DNA of 58,804 nucleotides from Actinomycetes bacterium. GTDB taxonomy: Bacteria; Actinomycetota; Actinomycetes; Propionibacteriales; Propionibacteriaceae. The position numbers were made by a program, and so were the translations under genes. The stretch spans positions 1-58,804 of the forward strand of contig JAEZZG010000022.1 in the NCBI GenBank assembly GCA_023442485.1, read 5' to 3'. This document shows, one piece after another, positions 1 to 8,662 of the stretch (its first letter is position 1; each line of letters opens with the position of its first letter). The notes beneath the pieces are model-generated. The model was not told the origin of the DNA and did no database searches. It worked only from the letters and a program-made list of their open reading frames with translations.

Positions 1-668
1 TCGTCGGCCCTAATGGTTCAGGGAAATCCTCATTCATGTTGGCTCTCTACCGGGCCTTGGAACTGTCTGGCGGCGAGGTACTGATCGACCAGCAATCCGT
101 GAAAGAACTCGGCAGGAAGCAGATCGCGGCTACCGTCGCGGTCGTTGCCCAAGAGACTGAGGCTTCGCTGCCATTGTCGGTTCACGATTCGATTGCCCTG
201 GGACGTTTAGCGTCAAAAACACTGCGCAACTACGGCGACACCTCGGATGAGGACCTCATTGACGAAGCCATGAGGAAAGTCAAACTCACTGAGCTGGGAG
301 AGAGGCTAATCACTGAACTATCCGGCGGTGAAAAACAGCGGGTACTGATCGCTAGGGCAATGGTTCAACAAACCAAGTATCTGTTCTTGGATGAGCCGAC
401 CAACCATCTAGACCTGCACTACCAGTTCGAGTTGCTGAGGTTGATCGCCGAGATGGGGTGCACCACCATCGTCGTCCTCCATGATCTCAACCTGGCCGCG
501 CGCTGCTGTGACCGGATCGTGGTACTCAATCGCGGACGGGTTGCTGCGGTCGGCTCCCCCGCAGAGGTGCTCACACCCGAGACTATCTCCCCTATCTATC
601 GTCTCCAGGTGACCACGATTACCCACAACGGTCGCCCACATCTGGTGTTTGATCCGTTAGCCAGCTAG
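1..668 (+). CDS. ABC importer ATP-binding protein, iron-siderophore/cobalamin type (5' end missing)
   Basis: ATPase subunit of a FecE/BtuD-type importer. The reading frame is open from base 3, and its first residues are the Walker A loop (GPNGSGKSS), so only a short N-terminal segment lies outside the window. Further motifs follow in order: Q-loop region (VAVVAQE), ABC signature LSGGEKQRV, Walker B (LFLDEPTNHLD) and the switch histidine in VLHDLNLA. All catalytic motifs are intact. The next gene on the same strand, 176 bases downstream, encodes a matching substrate-binding lipoprotein, so the pair probably serves one importer whose permease gene would lie upstream. The substrate (ferric siderophore, heme or cobalamin) cannot be decided from sequence alone. 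Confidence 0.9.
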   Translation, partial: VGPNGSGKSSFMLALYRALELSGGEVLIDQQSVKELGRKQIAATVAVVAQETEASLPLSVHDSIALGRLASKTLRNYGDTSDEDLIDEAMRKVKLTELGERLITELSGGEKQRVLIARAMVQQTKYLFLDEPTNHLDLHYQFELLRLIAEMGCTTIVVLHDLNLAARCCDRIVVLNRGRVAAVGSPAEVLTPETISPIYRLQVTTITHNGRPHLVFDPLAS

Positions 669-800
669 GTGCTGTCGGGAATGCAACAGCGAACACGAAG
701 TGACCCGCTCATCAAGTCTGGATCGTACTGGGAAACAGACGATCCTTTTTCGCCCATCAGTGCGGGGCGATCTCATAGACCCGCACTGTAGCGAAACCTT
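669..800 (+). promoter_or_regulatory. Structured leader with hairpin, weakly cobalamin-riboswitch-like
   Basis: The intergenic leader before the lipoprotein gene contains a perfect 9-bp inverted repeat, CAGTGCGGG at 758-766 and CCCGCACTG at 780-788, with a 13-base loop and no T-tract behind it. Words resembling the cobalamin riboswitch core (CGGGAA, ACCCGC, AGTCTGGAT, and CCCGCACTGT in the hairpin's right arm) occur in this interval. The invariant GGTG/CC stem is not convincingly formed. A structured regulatory leader is plausible; its class is not established. Confidence 0.3.
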
Positions 801-844
801 CAGATAACTCCATTTCATCCATATGTACACCTCAAGGAATAAAG

Positions 845-1867
845 ATGTCACATAATCCTTTGACCAGAATTGCCACCATCGGCCTTGGTCTCACACTGAC
901 GTTGACCCTGGCTGGTTGCGGCCAATCCTCGGCACAGAGAGCCCAGCAGAGCTCAACCCCGTCAGCTTCTGCCTCGGCGGCTGCAAACTTCCCCAGCACC
1001 GTCCAAAGCTGCGACACCACCCTCACCTTCAGCGAGGCCCCCAAGAAAGTCATCCTGATCGGCGAGATCAACGCACCAATCCTCTATGAACTCGGCGTCC
1101 TCAACCACGTCACCGGCCTCGCCGGAGAAAAGCGCGTCCCCCAAGAAGACCCGAAGATGCGCGAGGCATTGAACGCGATCAAGAAACTCGAAACAACTCC
1201 CAATGGTGGTGGCGGCTATTTCATCTCCACCGAGGCCATTCTTGCTGAACAAGCAGACCTGGTAATCGGATATGCGAACGGTGTCGATCAAGATCAGTTG
1301 AAAGCAGCCGGAGTTCCGTTCTATATTCCGGGATCGTTCTGCCCCGAGAATCAGAAAGGTGAGATCACATATCAGGCAGTCAATGATGAAATTGACCGGG
1401 TTGCCTCCATGTTCGGAGTTCAGACCAATGCGGAGCAGATGAAGAAGCAATTTGACAAGGATCTGAAGGGGCTGCCAACGGCCGGTGAGGATCAGGGATC
1501 GGGTGCGGCCCTCTTCATCACGCCTGGTTCACCAGATCTGTGGACCTACGGGTCATCGTCGATGGTGACGCCAATGTTCAAGATCAATGGCTTGAAAAAT
1601 GTCTATGACGACAATCCCAAGCGCGTCTTTGAAGTCTCAGTCGAAGACCTGCTGAGCAAGAATCCCGACTGGATCGTCTTACTCAGCTCATCATCAACCG
1701 ACGATGAAGCAACAAAGATATTCATGGGGATGAATGGAGTAAGCCAGCTCAAGGCTGTCCAGAACGGTCATGTTATCCATGTGCCCTATGCACTGGTTGA
1801 TCCTCCCTCTAACCTCAGCATCAAGGGTGCTCAACGGCTAGCAGAACTGCTGAAACAGAAGAAGTAG
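845..1867 (+). CDS. ABC transporter substrate-binding lipoprotein (iron-siderophore/cobalamin family)
   Basis: Extracytoplasmic solute receptor of the periplasmic-binding-protein class used by FecB/BtuF-type importers. The 340-residue product begins with a short basic stretch, a hydrophobic core and the lipobox LAGC at about residues 21-24, so it should be diacylglyceryl-anchored on the outer face of the membrane. The mature part has the two-lobed family's typical openings: KKVILIGE early, DLVIGYANG in the middle, and VEDLLSKNPDWIV and GHVIHVPYALV late. The ATG follows an AAGGA Shine-Dalgarno at 834-838. It shares its strand with the ATPase gene before it and ends tail-to-tail with truB. Ligand unknown; iron-siderophore is the default guess. 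Confidence 0.88.
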   Translation: MSHNPLTRIATIGLGLTLTLTLAGCGQSSAQRAQQSSTPSASASAAANFPSTVQSCDTTLTFSEAPKKVILIGEINAPILYELGVLNHVTGLAGEKRVPQEDPKMREALNAIKKLETTPNGGGGYFISTEAILAEQADLVIGYANGVDQDQLKAAGVPFYIPGSFCPENQKGEITYQAVNDEIDRVASMFGVQTNAEQMKKQFDKDLKGLPTAGEDQGSGAALFITPGSPDLWTYGSSSMVTPMFKINGLKNVYDDNPKRVFEVSVEDLLSKNPDWIVLLSSSSTDDEATKIFMGMNGVSQLKAVQNGHVIHVPYALVDPPSNLSIKGAQRLAELLKQKK

Positions 1868-1878
1868 TAGGCTCACAC

Positions 1879-1934
1879 AGCTAGTCGCGAGGAGATCAGG
1901 GCAGGTCAGGCTCGCCCAATCCTGGCGACTAGCT
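1879..1934. terminator. Inverted repeat between convergent genes, probable bidirectional terminator
   Basis: A perfect 10-bp inverted repeat (AGCTAGTCGC at 1879-1888, GCGACTAGCT at 1925-1934) lies between the stop codons of the lipoprotein gene (+) and truB (-). No long T-tract is visible on either side, so its use as an intrinsic terminator is inferred mainly from position. Confidence 0.5.
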
Positions 1935-1989
1935 ACCCCGTCTTGGTATGAAATGATTGGTTGGCTGTTGGCAGACCAAATTGGCGACA

Positions 1990-2955
1990 CTATCCGCTGA
2001 CATCGGCAGGGGTACACAAGACCGCGATCGGCTCGGCCAGGTTTGGATCGCGACTTCCAGGACGGTAAAGCCCCAACAGCCGGTCGCGATGTAAGAGCCC
2101 GGTCGGCTCATGGTCGAGGGTAAGCGTCAAGGGTCTGCCAACCGAGACGGCGTGGGCTTGGTCATCGGAGATGTCGACGACGTCCATGGTGCGACGGGCA
2201 GCCTCAGCCATGGTCATCGCGGCAGACATGATGTGACGGCGAGCAGCGGCGAGATCGATCGATCCGGCGTCTTGAGCTGAGCGTCCAGACGCACTCGCAA
2301 ACCCCTCCGGGAGAGTCACCGCATCGTCAAGGGAGAAAACCCCGACGCGGGTGCGGCGCAGCGAGGTGAGATGCCCGCCACAACCAAGGACCGCCCCTAG
2401 GTCTCTTGCCAGGGAGCGAATATAGGTTCCTGAGGAACATTCCACATCCACATCAAGGTCGATGAATCTGTGCGTGCGACGAATCGCGCAAAGATCGTAG
2501 CGAGTAATGGTGACTTCACGGGCGGGAAGGGTGACCTCGTCGCCCCCGCGTACCACATCGTAGGCTCGACGACCGCCGACTTTGATGGCTGACACTGACG
2601 CTGGAACCTGGGAGATCACTCCGCGAAATCCGGCGATGGCCGACTCGATACTAGAGTCAGTGATCGCTGAGGTATCCCCGCCACCGGTCACCTCACCGTC
2701 GGCGTCATCGGTGGAGCGCGACTCCCCGAGCCGAATCGTAGCGAGATAGCGCTTGTCGTGGGCGATCAGGTGGGTCATCAACCGTGTGGCCCGGTTTACC
2801 CCTGCTACCAGAACCCCGGTGGCCATCGGGTCGAGGGTGCCGGCATGACCAATCTTGCGGATACCAAGAATACGGCGCAACCGGGAAACCACTTGCCCGG
2901 AGGTGATCCCGCCGGACTTATCGATGATCACCAGCCCGCTGAAATCTTGGGTCAT
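1990..2955 (-). CDS. truB: tRNA pseudouridine(55) synthase TruB
   Basis: Converts U55 in the T-loop of tRNAs to pseudouridine. The 321-residue protein starts GLVIIDKSGG and carries the TruB catalytic block HAGTLDPMATGVL near residue 40, which includes the catalytic Asp. The second family motif, SSGTYIRSLARDLG, lies in the middle, and a C-terminal PUA-like region follows. The start codon lies only three bases after the rbfA stop, so the two are translationally linked. This is the last gene of the rimP-nusA-ylxR-infB-rbfA-truB operon. The ribF gene that often follows truB in related operons is not here; a convergent transporter gene is met instead. Confidence 0.96.
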   Translation of the reverse strand: MTQDFSGLVIIDKSGGITSGQVVSRLRRILGIRKIGHAGTLDPMATGVLVAGVNRATRLMTHLIAHDKRYLATIRLGESRSTDDADGEVTGGGDTSAITDSSIESAIAGFRGVISQVPASVSAIKVGGRRAYDVVRGGDEVTLPAREVTITRYDLCAIRRTHRFIDLDVDVECSSGTYIRSLARDLGAVLGCGGHLTSLRRTRVGVFSLDDAVTLPEGFASASGRSAQDAGSIDLAAARRHIMSAAMTMAEAARRTMDVVDISDDQAHAVSVGRPLTLTLDHEPTGLLHRDRLLGLYRPGSRDPNLAEPIAVLCTPADVSG

Positions 2956-2958
2956 CGC

Positions 2959-3417
2959 TTACTCGGCAGCGTTGTCAGAGCCGAAATCCGGCCCGTCCTC
3001 GTCACCGGCGCCACGGTAAGGATCCGCATCTCCGGCATAGCTGGCACCCTTCGCCGCTTCGGCCTTCCGCAGGTCTTCCGAGGCGACCCTGGCGAGAAGA
3101 TCATCCATGTCGTGAGCGACCTGTTCACTCGCATCCGGCATGAAGACCAGGTGCGGGGCCGTCCTCGTCTCGAGTTTCTTTGCCACCGCTAAGCGGAGGA
3201 ATCCCTTTGCCGATTCCAGCGCCTCGGCGGTTGCCATCAAGTCCTGTTCGGAACCGAGAACCGTGTAGAACACGGTAGCGGTGCTCAGATCAGCCGTGAC
3301 TCGCACATCGGTGACAGTGACGAAACCGAGCCGAGGGTCTTTCACCTTATTAGACAAGGTGTGTGAGACCACGAACTTGATCTGATCAGATATCTTCGCA
3401 TTCCTGGGATTCGACAT
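2959..3417 (-). CDS. rbfA: 30S ribosome-binding factor A
   Basis: Small KH-fold assembly factor that binds the 30S subunit during 16S rRNA 5'-end maturation and cold adaptation. The 152-residue protein shows the family features: an N-terminal basic helix (NPRNAKISDQIK), the DPRLGFVTVTDVRVT strand-turn, and the RTAPHLVFMPD segment. An acidic, disordered C-terminal tail of about 30 residues follows. It lies between infB (40 bases upstream) and truB (three bases downstream) on the same strand. The nrnA-type phosphoesterase gene found between rbfA and truB in some bacteria is absent. Confidence 0.95.
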   Translation of the reverse strand: MSNPRNAKISDQIKFVVSHTLSNKVKDPRLGFVTVTDVRVTADLSTATVFYTVLGSEQDLMATAEALESAKGFLRLAVAKKLETRTAPHLVFMPDASEQVAHDMDDLLARVASEDLRKAEAAKGASYAGDADPYRGAGDEDGPDFGSDNAAE

Positions 3418-3457
3418 AAGGATCCCCTCTCTGAGTTGGCTTCCTAGGGTGGGAGGG

Positions 3458-6310
3458 CTAGTCGCGCGGCTTTTCTACCATCTCGTAGACCTCGACGACG
3501 TCACCAGCCCGGATGTCCTTGTAGTTGGCCAAGGTCAGACCACATTCGTAGCCTTCCCTCACCTCGGTGACATCGTCCTTCTCACGACGCAAGGAGGCAA
3601 TCGTGGTCTCCGAGACCACAACACCGTCACGCAACAGACGCGCCTTGGCATTGCGACGAATGATGCCAGACATCACCAAACAGCCAGCGATGTTACCGAT
3701 CTTGGACGACTTGAAGACCTGGCGAATCTCAGCCTCACCGAGGGTCTTCTCCTCATAAATCGGCTTCAACATGCCACGCATCGCAGCCTCGATCTCTTCA
3801 ATCGCCTGGTAGATGATCGAGTAGTAACGGATGTCGATATTCTTCTCGTCTGCCAGTTGCTTGGCCTTGCCCTGGGCCCGGACGTTGAATCCGATGATGA
3901 CGGCGTTGGATGCCTCCGCCAAGACCACGTTGGTTTCGGTGATCCCACCAACACCACGGTCGATGACGTTGAGGACGACTTCCTCGCCCACATCGATCTT
4001 CGCCAAGGATGCTTCCAAGGCTTCCACCGAACCGGCGGAATCGCCCTTGAGGATGAGGTTGAGCTGAGTCTGCTCCCCCTTCTGCAGCAACTCGACCAGA
4101 TCGTCGAGGGTCTTGCGCTGGGAGGTGCGGGCTTGGGCAGCCGCCCTCATGCGGGCCTCACGCTTGTCTGCGATCTGGCGGGCCATACGGTCGTCCTCAA
4201 CAACCATGAAGTTATCGCCAGCACCGGGGACAGACGTCAAACCGAGCACCTGGACCGGCATCGACGGCGGAGCCTCATCGATGGTGTCGCCGTGGTCATT
4301 GATCATGGCACGAACCCGGCCATGGGCCGATCCGGCAACGATCGAATCACCCTTGCGCAAGGTACCCCGCTGAATCAAAACCGTAGCCACCGGCCCACGG
4401 CCCTGATCAAGATGGGCCTCGATGGTGACGCCTTGAGCATCCATGTTCGGGTTAGCTCGCAGATCCAGAGCCGCATCCGAGGTCAGCACGACGGCTTCGA
4501 GGAGCTGATCGAGGCCTTGTTCCTGCTTAGCAGAGACATCGACGAACATCGTGTCGCCACCATATTCTTCAGGGACGAGACCGTATTCACTCAACTGCCC
4601 ACGAACCTTGGTCGGGTTGGCCTCAGGCTTATCGATCTTGTTGACTGCCACGACGATCGGCACGTCCGCAGCCTTGGCGTGATTGAGGGCCTCAATCGTC
4701 TGCGGCATCACCCCGTCATCAGCGGCGACCACCAACACGGCGATATCGGTTGCCTTCGCACCTCGAGCACGCATAGCGGTAAAGGCTTCGTGACCAGGGG
4801 TATCAATGAAGGTGATGCGACGCTTCTGGCCGTCCACCTCGGTGCGCACCTGGTATGCACCGATGGCCTGGGTGATACCACCGGCTTCCTTCTCCACCAC
4901 ATTGGAGTGGCGGAAGGCGTCCAAGAGCTTCGTCTTACCGTGGTCAACGTGACCCATGACGGTAACCACCGGCGGGCGGGATTCGAGATCGGATTCATCA
5001 CCGGCATCCTGACCAAATTCGAGATCGAAGGACTCCAGCAATTCGCGGTCTTCGTCCTCAGGAGAAACAACCTCGAGCTTGTAGTTCAGTTCCGCGCCCA
5101 AGATCTCTAAGGTCTCATCGGCGACAGACTGGGTTGCAGTGACCATCTCGCCCATGTTGAACAAGATCTTGACCAATTCGGCTGCATCGACACCGATCTT
5201 CTCGGCGAGATCAGCCAGGGAGGCTCCCCGACGCAACCGGATCGTCTGCCCTTCGCCCGACTTGATGCGCACACCGCCGACCAGCGGAGCGATCATCACT
5301 TCAGACTCTTGGTTACGCTGCTTCTTCGACTTGCCCTTACGTTTGGTAGAGCCGCGACCGAAGGCACCTTGGGTGCCGGAGCCACCGCGACCTCCTCGGC
5401 CACCACGGCCACCACCCATCGGGGCGCCACCGCGCTGATTCGGAACTGACGGCGGGAAAGAACCGGAACCGGACTGGCTATTGCGTCCAGACCCACGGCC
5501 GCCACGACCGCCGTAGCGAGAAGACTGCGATCCAGAACCTGCCACTGCCGATTCAGACAGGTGACGCGACTGATGCTTCGGCATCATCGCCGGGTTAGGA
5601 CGAGGCATCCCCGGGACGGAATTCACCGGGCCGCCACTGCGACCACGTCCCGAACGATCTGCGCCACGGTCCTCGCGCGCACCCGCACGATCCTGACCCC
5701 GCGAGTCAAACTTGGAACCGCGACGCTTTTGCCCCATCCCTTGTGCAGTCGCAAACGGATTATTTCCAGGACGCGGTGCCGCAGGTCTCACCGACGCAGG
5801 TGTGGGACGATTGGCATCTGCCCCGCCACGCTTAGCGTCGGCATCACTTCGACGCGACCTATCAGCAGCCGGCCCAGGTTTCGCCGACGCGATCTGAGCG
5901 GTCTTCGGTGTCGGTGACGGCGACTTCGTAGCCCCGGTAGACCCAGCACCTTGGGACGGAATAGCCGACGGGCGAGGAACCCCACTCGGCTTAGCGGTAG
6001 CCCCGCCTGCGGTAGCGGCAGACGGACGTTTTGAACCGGCAGGTTGAGACGCGACAGCATCAGCCGTGCGCGGCTGGGTTGACGTCTTAACCTTTGGTGC
6101 ACCAGGTTGCGGAGTGGTTGCGTTATCGGCTGCCTGTTCGGCGCCGTCAGCAGACCCCTTGACCGCTTCAGTGACCCTCCGCACCACCGGCGATTCGAGG
6201 GTCGATGAGGCAGATCTGACGAACTCCCCCATGTCGCTCAGTTTCTTGAGCAGATCTTTACTTTCCATCCCGAGCTGTTTCGCAAGCTCGTAGACCCGGA
6301 CCTTTGCCAC
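3458..6310 (-). CDS. infB: Translation initiation factor IF-2
   Basis: GTPase that delivers fMet-tRNA to the 30S subunit and promotes subunit joining. The product has 950 residues. It starts with an IF2_N domain (RVYELAKQLGM). A linker of roughly 300 residues follows, rich in Ala, Pro, Gly and Arg with RGGRGG-type repeats. A second IF2_N-like segment precedes the G domain, which begins near residue 448 with GHVDHGKT and continues with DTPGHEAF (G3) and NKIDKPEA (G4). IF2 beta-barrel domains complete the C-terminus. The start is GTG, placed by a GAAGGAGAG Shine-Dalgarno just upstream. The long low-complexity linker is usual in actinobacterial IF-2. Confidence 0.97.
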   Translation of the reverse strand: MAKVRVYELAKQLGMESKDLLKKLSDMGEFVRSASSTLESPVVRRVTEAVKGSADGAEQAADNATTPQPGAPKVKTSTQPRTADAVASQPAGSKRPSAATAGGATAKPSGVPRPSAIPSQGAGSTGATKSPSPTPKTAQIASAKPGPAADRSRRSDADAKRGGADANRPTPASVRPAAPRPGNNPFATAQGMGQKRRGSKFDSRGQDRAGAREDRGADRSGRGRSGGPVNSVPGMPRPNPAMMPKHQSRHLSESAVAGSGSQSSRYGGRGGRGSGRNSQSGSGSFPPSVPNQRGGAPMGGGRGGRGGRGGSGTQGAFGRGSTKRKGKSKKQRNQESEVMIAPLVGGVRIKSGEGQTIRLRRGASLADLAEKIGVDAAELVKILFNMGEMVTATQSVADETLEILGAELNYKLEVVSPEDEDRELLESFDLEFGQDAGDESDLESRPPVVTVMGHVDHGKTKLLDAFRHSNVVEKEAGGITQAIGAYQVRTEVDGQKRRITFIDTPGHEAFTAMRARGAKATDIAVLVVAADDGVMPQTIEALNHAKAADVPIVVAVNKIDKPEANPTKVRGQLSEYGLVPEEYGGDTMFVDVSAKQEQGLDQLLEAVVLTSDAALDLRANPNMDAQGVTIEAHLDQGRGPVATVLIQRGTLRKGDSIVAGSAHGRVRAMINDHGDTIDEAPPSMPVQVLGLTSVPGAGDNFMVVEDDRMARQIADKREARMRAAAQARTSQRKTLDDLVELLQKGEQTQLNLILKGDSAGSVEALEASLAKIDVGEEVVLNVIDRGVGGITETNVVLAEASNAVIIGFNVRAQGKAKQLADEKNIDIRYYSIIYQAIEEIEAAMRGMLKPIYEEKTLGEAEIRQVFKSSKIGNIAGCLVMSGIIRRNAKARLLRDGVVVSETTIASLRREKDDVTEVREGYECGLTLANYKDIRAGDVVEVYEMVEKPRD

Positions 6311-6537
6311 TACTCTCCTTCAGGCCCGGTTCTCACAACCTAGGCCGCTTTGTTCTTGGTGCTCATCGGCGCGTACTCATCGAGTGGTCATGAGCGTTAA
6401 ACCCACCTTCTGATTTGGATTCATGGTGATGCCGTCCGCGCGCAATCCATCGCCCAAACGTGGATAAGGCACACGAGTGCCCCACCGTCACCGGGAGGCT
6501 TAGCTGAGCGCAGACATGCACCGGCTATTGTAGCGCC

Positions 6538-6807
6538 CTAGACGGCGGGATGAAAAACGAGATCATCAATAGTCAGACCGGAATCGTCAACGATTTGTCG
6601 CAGTGCCCGGCTCAAGGCGCGTCTGGCCCTGGCCTGCTCGAGACAGGTTTGATGGGGGTGGAGCCAGGCCCCGCGTCCGGGCAGCACATGGCCTCGATCG
6701 ACGACGGCGGCCCCGTCCTGGTTGACGACGCGCACCAGCTCTCGCTGATCGGCGACACTCCTGCATCCCACACAAGTGCGCAGGCGCGGGCGCGCAGACT
6801 TCGACAT
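6538..6807 (-). CDS. ylxR: YlxR family RNA-binding/nucleoid-associated protein
   Basis: Small basic protein of the YlxR (DUF448) family, found between nusA and infB in many bacteria and linked in Gram-positives to RNase P modulation or DNA/RNA binding. The 89-residue product has the family N-terminus RTCVGCRSVADQ with its paired cysteines. The block GRGAWLHP follows, then a third cysteine and an Arg-rich helix (RARRALSRALRQ). It is co-oriented with nusA (37 bases upstream). The 227-base gap to infB holds nothing recognisable. Confidence 0.88.
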   Translation of the reverse strand: MSKSARPRLRTCVGCRSVADQRELVRVVNQDGAAVVDRGHVLPGRGAWLHPHQTCLEQARARRALSRALRQIVDDSGLTIDDLVFHPAV

Positions 6808-6844
6808 GACGAATCCTAACCGGATAGACGGTGGTCGTGGCCGA

Positions 6845-7837
6845 CTACTCGGCAGCGGCAGTATCGGCCTGGACGGCAGTGTCGGGACGAATATCGATCC
6901 GCCACCCAGTCAAGCGTGCAGCGAGACGAGCATTCTGTCCTTCGCGACCAATCGCCAAGGAAAGCTGATAGTCAGGGACGACGACACGGCAGGCCCTGGC
7001 TTGACGGTCAACGATCGTCACCGACGACACCTTCGCCGGAGACAGCGCATTCGCGACGAACTCGGCGGGATCTTCGGACCAGTCAATGATGTCGATCTTT
7101 TCGTCGTTGAGCTCATGGGTGACGGCGCGAACCCGCTGCCCCATCGGGCCGATACAAGCGCCCTTGGCAGAGACATTGGGGTCACGCGAATAGACGGCGA
7201 TCTTCGAGCGGTGTCCGGCCTCGCGGGCAACCTCCTTGACCTCGACGACCCCGGACTCAATCTCGGGCACCTCCATCGCAAAGAGTTTGCGCACCAGATT
7301 GGGGTGGGTACGCGAAACCCGCACCTGCGGACCCCGAGCTTCCTTGGTCACCGAAACCACATAGACGCGCAAGCGGGTGCCGTGCCGGTAATTCTCACCG
7401 GGCACCTGCTCTGACAACGGCATAATCGCCTCAAGTTCACCAAGATCAACCAGGACGGTGCGCGAATCGCGATCTTGCTGGATCACGCCTGCGACGACAT
7501 CGCCCTCAACGGCCGTCATGTGGCCGTATTTCTGCTCGTCCTCAGCCTCGCGTAGACGCTGGAAGATCACCTGCCGAGCGGTCGACGCGGCGACCCGACC
7601 GAAATCGTCCGGGGTGACGTCGTACCAGCCAAGGATCTCTCCCGCTTCATCCAGCTCAGGAGCCATCACAGAAAACTTACCGGTCTTACGGTTGACCTCA
7701 ACCTTGGCCCCTTTGACGGCCTCGCCGGTCTTGTTATAGGCATTCAGGAGGGCATCTTCAAGGGTGGTCAGCAAGTACTCGACCGAGATGCCTTTGTCGA
7801 TCTCGATCTGCCGCATAATCGTCATATCGATGCTCAT
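6845..7837 (-). CDS. nusA: Transcription termination/antitermination factor NusA
   Basis: Binds RNA polymerase and nascent RNA, affecting pausing, termination and rRNA antitermination. The 330-residue protein shows the N-terminal polymerase-binding domain (residues 1 to about 125), an S1 domain (around GDVVAGVIQQ, residues 130-200) and two KH domains. The second KH domain holds the classic IGREGQNARLAARLTGW. No C-terminal acidic repeats follow, as is common in short actinobacterial NusA. The ATG overlaps the rimP stop by four bases, a coupling typical of rimP-nusA. Confidence 0.96.
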   Translation of the reverse strand: MSIDMTIMRQIEIDKGISVEYLLTTLEDALLNAYNKTGEAVKGAKVEVNRKTGKFSVMAPELDEAGEILGWYDVTPDDFGRVAASTARQVIFQRLREAEDEQKYGHMTAVEGDVVAGVIQQDRDSRTVLVDLGELEAIMPLSEQVPGENYRHGTRLRVYVVSVTKEARGPQVRVSRTHPNLVRKLFAMEVPEIESGVVEVKEVAREAGHRSKIAVYSRDPNVSAKGACIGPMGQRVRAVTHELNDEKIDIIDWSEDPAEFVANALSPAKVSSVTIVDRQARACRVVVPDYQLSLAIGREGQNARLAARLTGWRIDIRPDTAVQADTAAAE

Positions 7838-8316
7838 TTGTTCTCCTGTTCAGCCGAGTTTGATTTCAGTTCAACCTCAATCATGGCCTTTTTAACGTCA
7901 CTGTATTCAATCTCCACCTGGGAGGAACCGTGGTCAACCACCACGCGGTGTTCATCAGCACCAACAATGCGTCCTTTGACGGTCTCCCCACTCACCCGAA
8001 CGATCTTGATCAGCCGGGACACATTGCGTCGATAATGGGCAGGACGAGTCAACGGGCGCGACACCCCACGGCTAGACACTTCTAAGGTGAAGGGGTTCTT
8101 CCCGACGGCGTCAGAGTCGTCAATGACTGCCGAGACCGCCCGAGTCGCGGTGGCGATATCGTCCATCGTCAAACCAGTACCTTCGTCACCGTCGCCATCA
8201 ACGATGACCCTGAGCACACAGCGTTTCCCGGCAGGAATGACTTCCAAACCATCAAGCTCCAAGCCAAGTGCACACAGCTTGGGCTCAATCAAATTGGCGA
8301 GTTTCTTCTGATCCAT
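7834..8316 (-). CDS. rimP: Ribosome maturation factor RimP
   Basis: Cytoplasmic 30S maturation factor. The protein has the two-domain RimP layout: an N-terminal alpha/beta domain (LEVIPAGKRCVLRVIVD, then the LEVSSRGVSRPL motif) and a C-terminal SH3-like barrel. The frame stays open to a GTG at 8373, but alignment with known RimP N-termini favours the ATG at 8316, giving 160 residues. Neither start has a convincing Shine-Dalgarno. It is first in the operon, and nusA overlaps its stop by four bases. Confidence 0.93.
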   Translation of the reverse strand: MDQKKLANLIEPKLCALGLELDGLEVIPAGKRCVLRVIVDGDGDEGTGLTMDDIATATRAVSAVIDDSDAVGKNPFTLEVSSRGVSRPLTRPAHYRRNVSRLIKIVRVSGETVKGRIVGADEHRVVVDHGSSQVEIEYSDVKKAMIEVELKSNSAEQENK

Positions 8317-8648
8317 CACGCCTGCCGATTTCTTTGTGAGCCTGGTTTCAACTTTCTCCCTTAGTCTAGCCACTGCATCCGATCACTTCACAGCTTCGCC
8401 ACATCTACTCCAGATTTGTCTGCATCAATCGCCTTCTCCACTGTTTTCGATCACACAAACCCGGACGAGGCCAGCAACGTCAACCCACGACGTCTTGACC
8501 CGACGGAAGGGGCAATCATGTCACCCTCACTCGCCCCGGTCAACCACGGCGAGGGCGGCCACGCCCACTTTTGGCGACCCACCCATGGAACCCCGCCGCG
8601 CAGATGAACCGCGCGGGTGAACACTGTGAAGAGCCCGAATACAGCGAC

Positions 8649-8662
8649 TACTCTAGTCCCCA
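8649..8662 (+). promoter_or_regulatory. Possible leaderless promoter of the DUF4439-type lipoprotein gene
   Basis: TACTCT at 8649-8654 fits the actinobacterial TAnnnT -10 form and lies exactly seven bases before an ATG at 8662, so transcription would begin at or next to the start codon. TGTGAA at 8625-8630 is a possible -35 at 18 bases. No Shine-Dalgarno precedes this ATG. Confidence 0.4.

Noticed and set aside
3449..5110. Long + strand open frame (553 codons) opposite infB
   Set aside because: It is antisense to a fully conserved infB, has no domain resemblance or Shine-Dalgarno, and arises from codon bias mirrored on the other strand.
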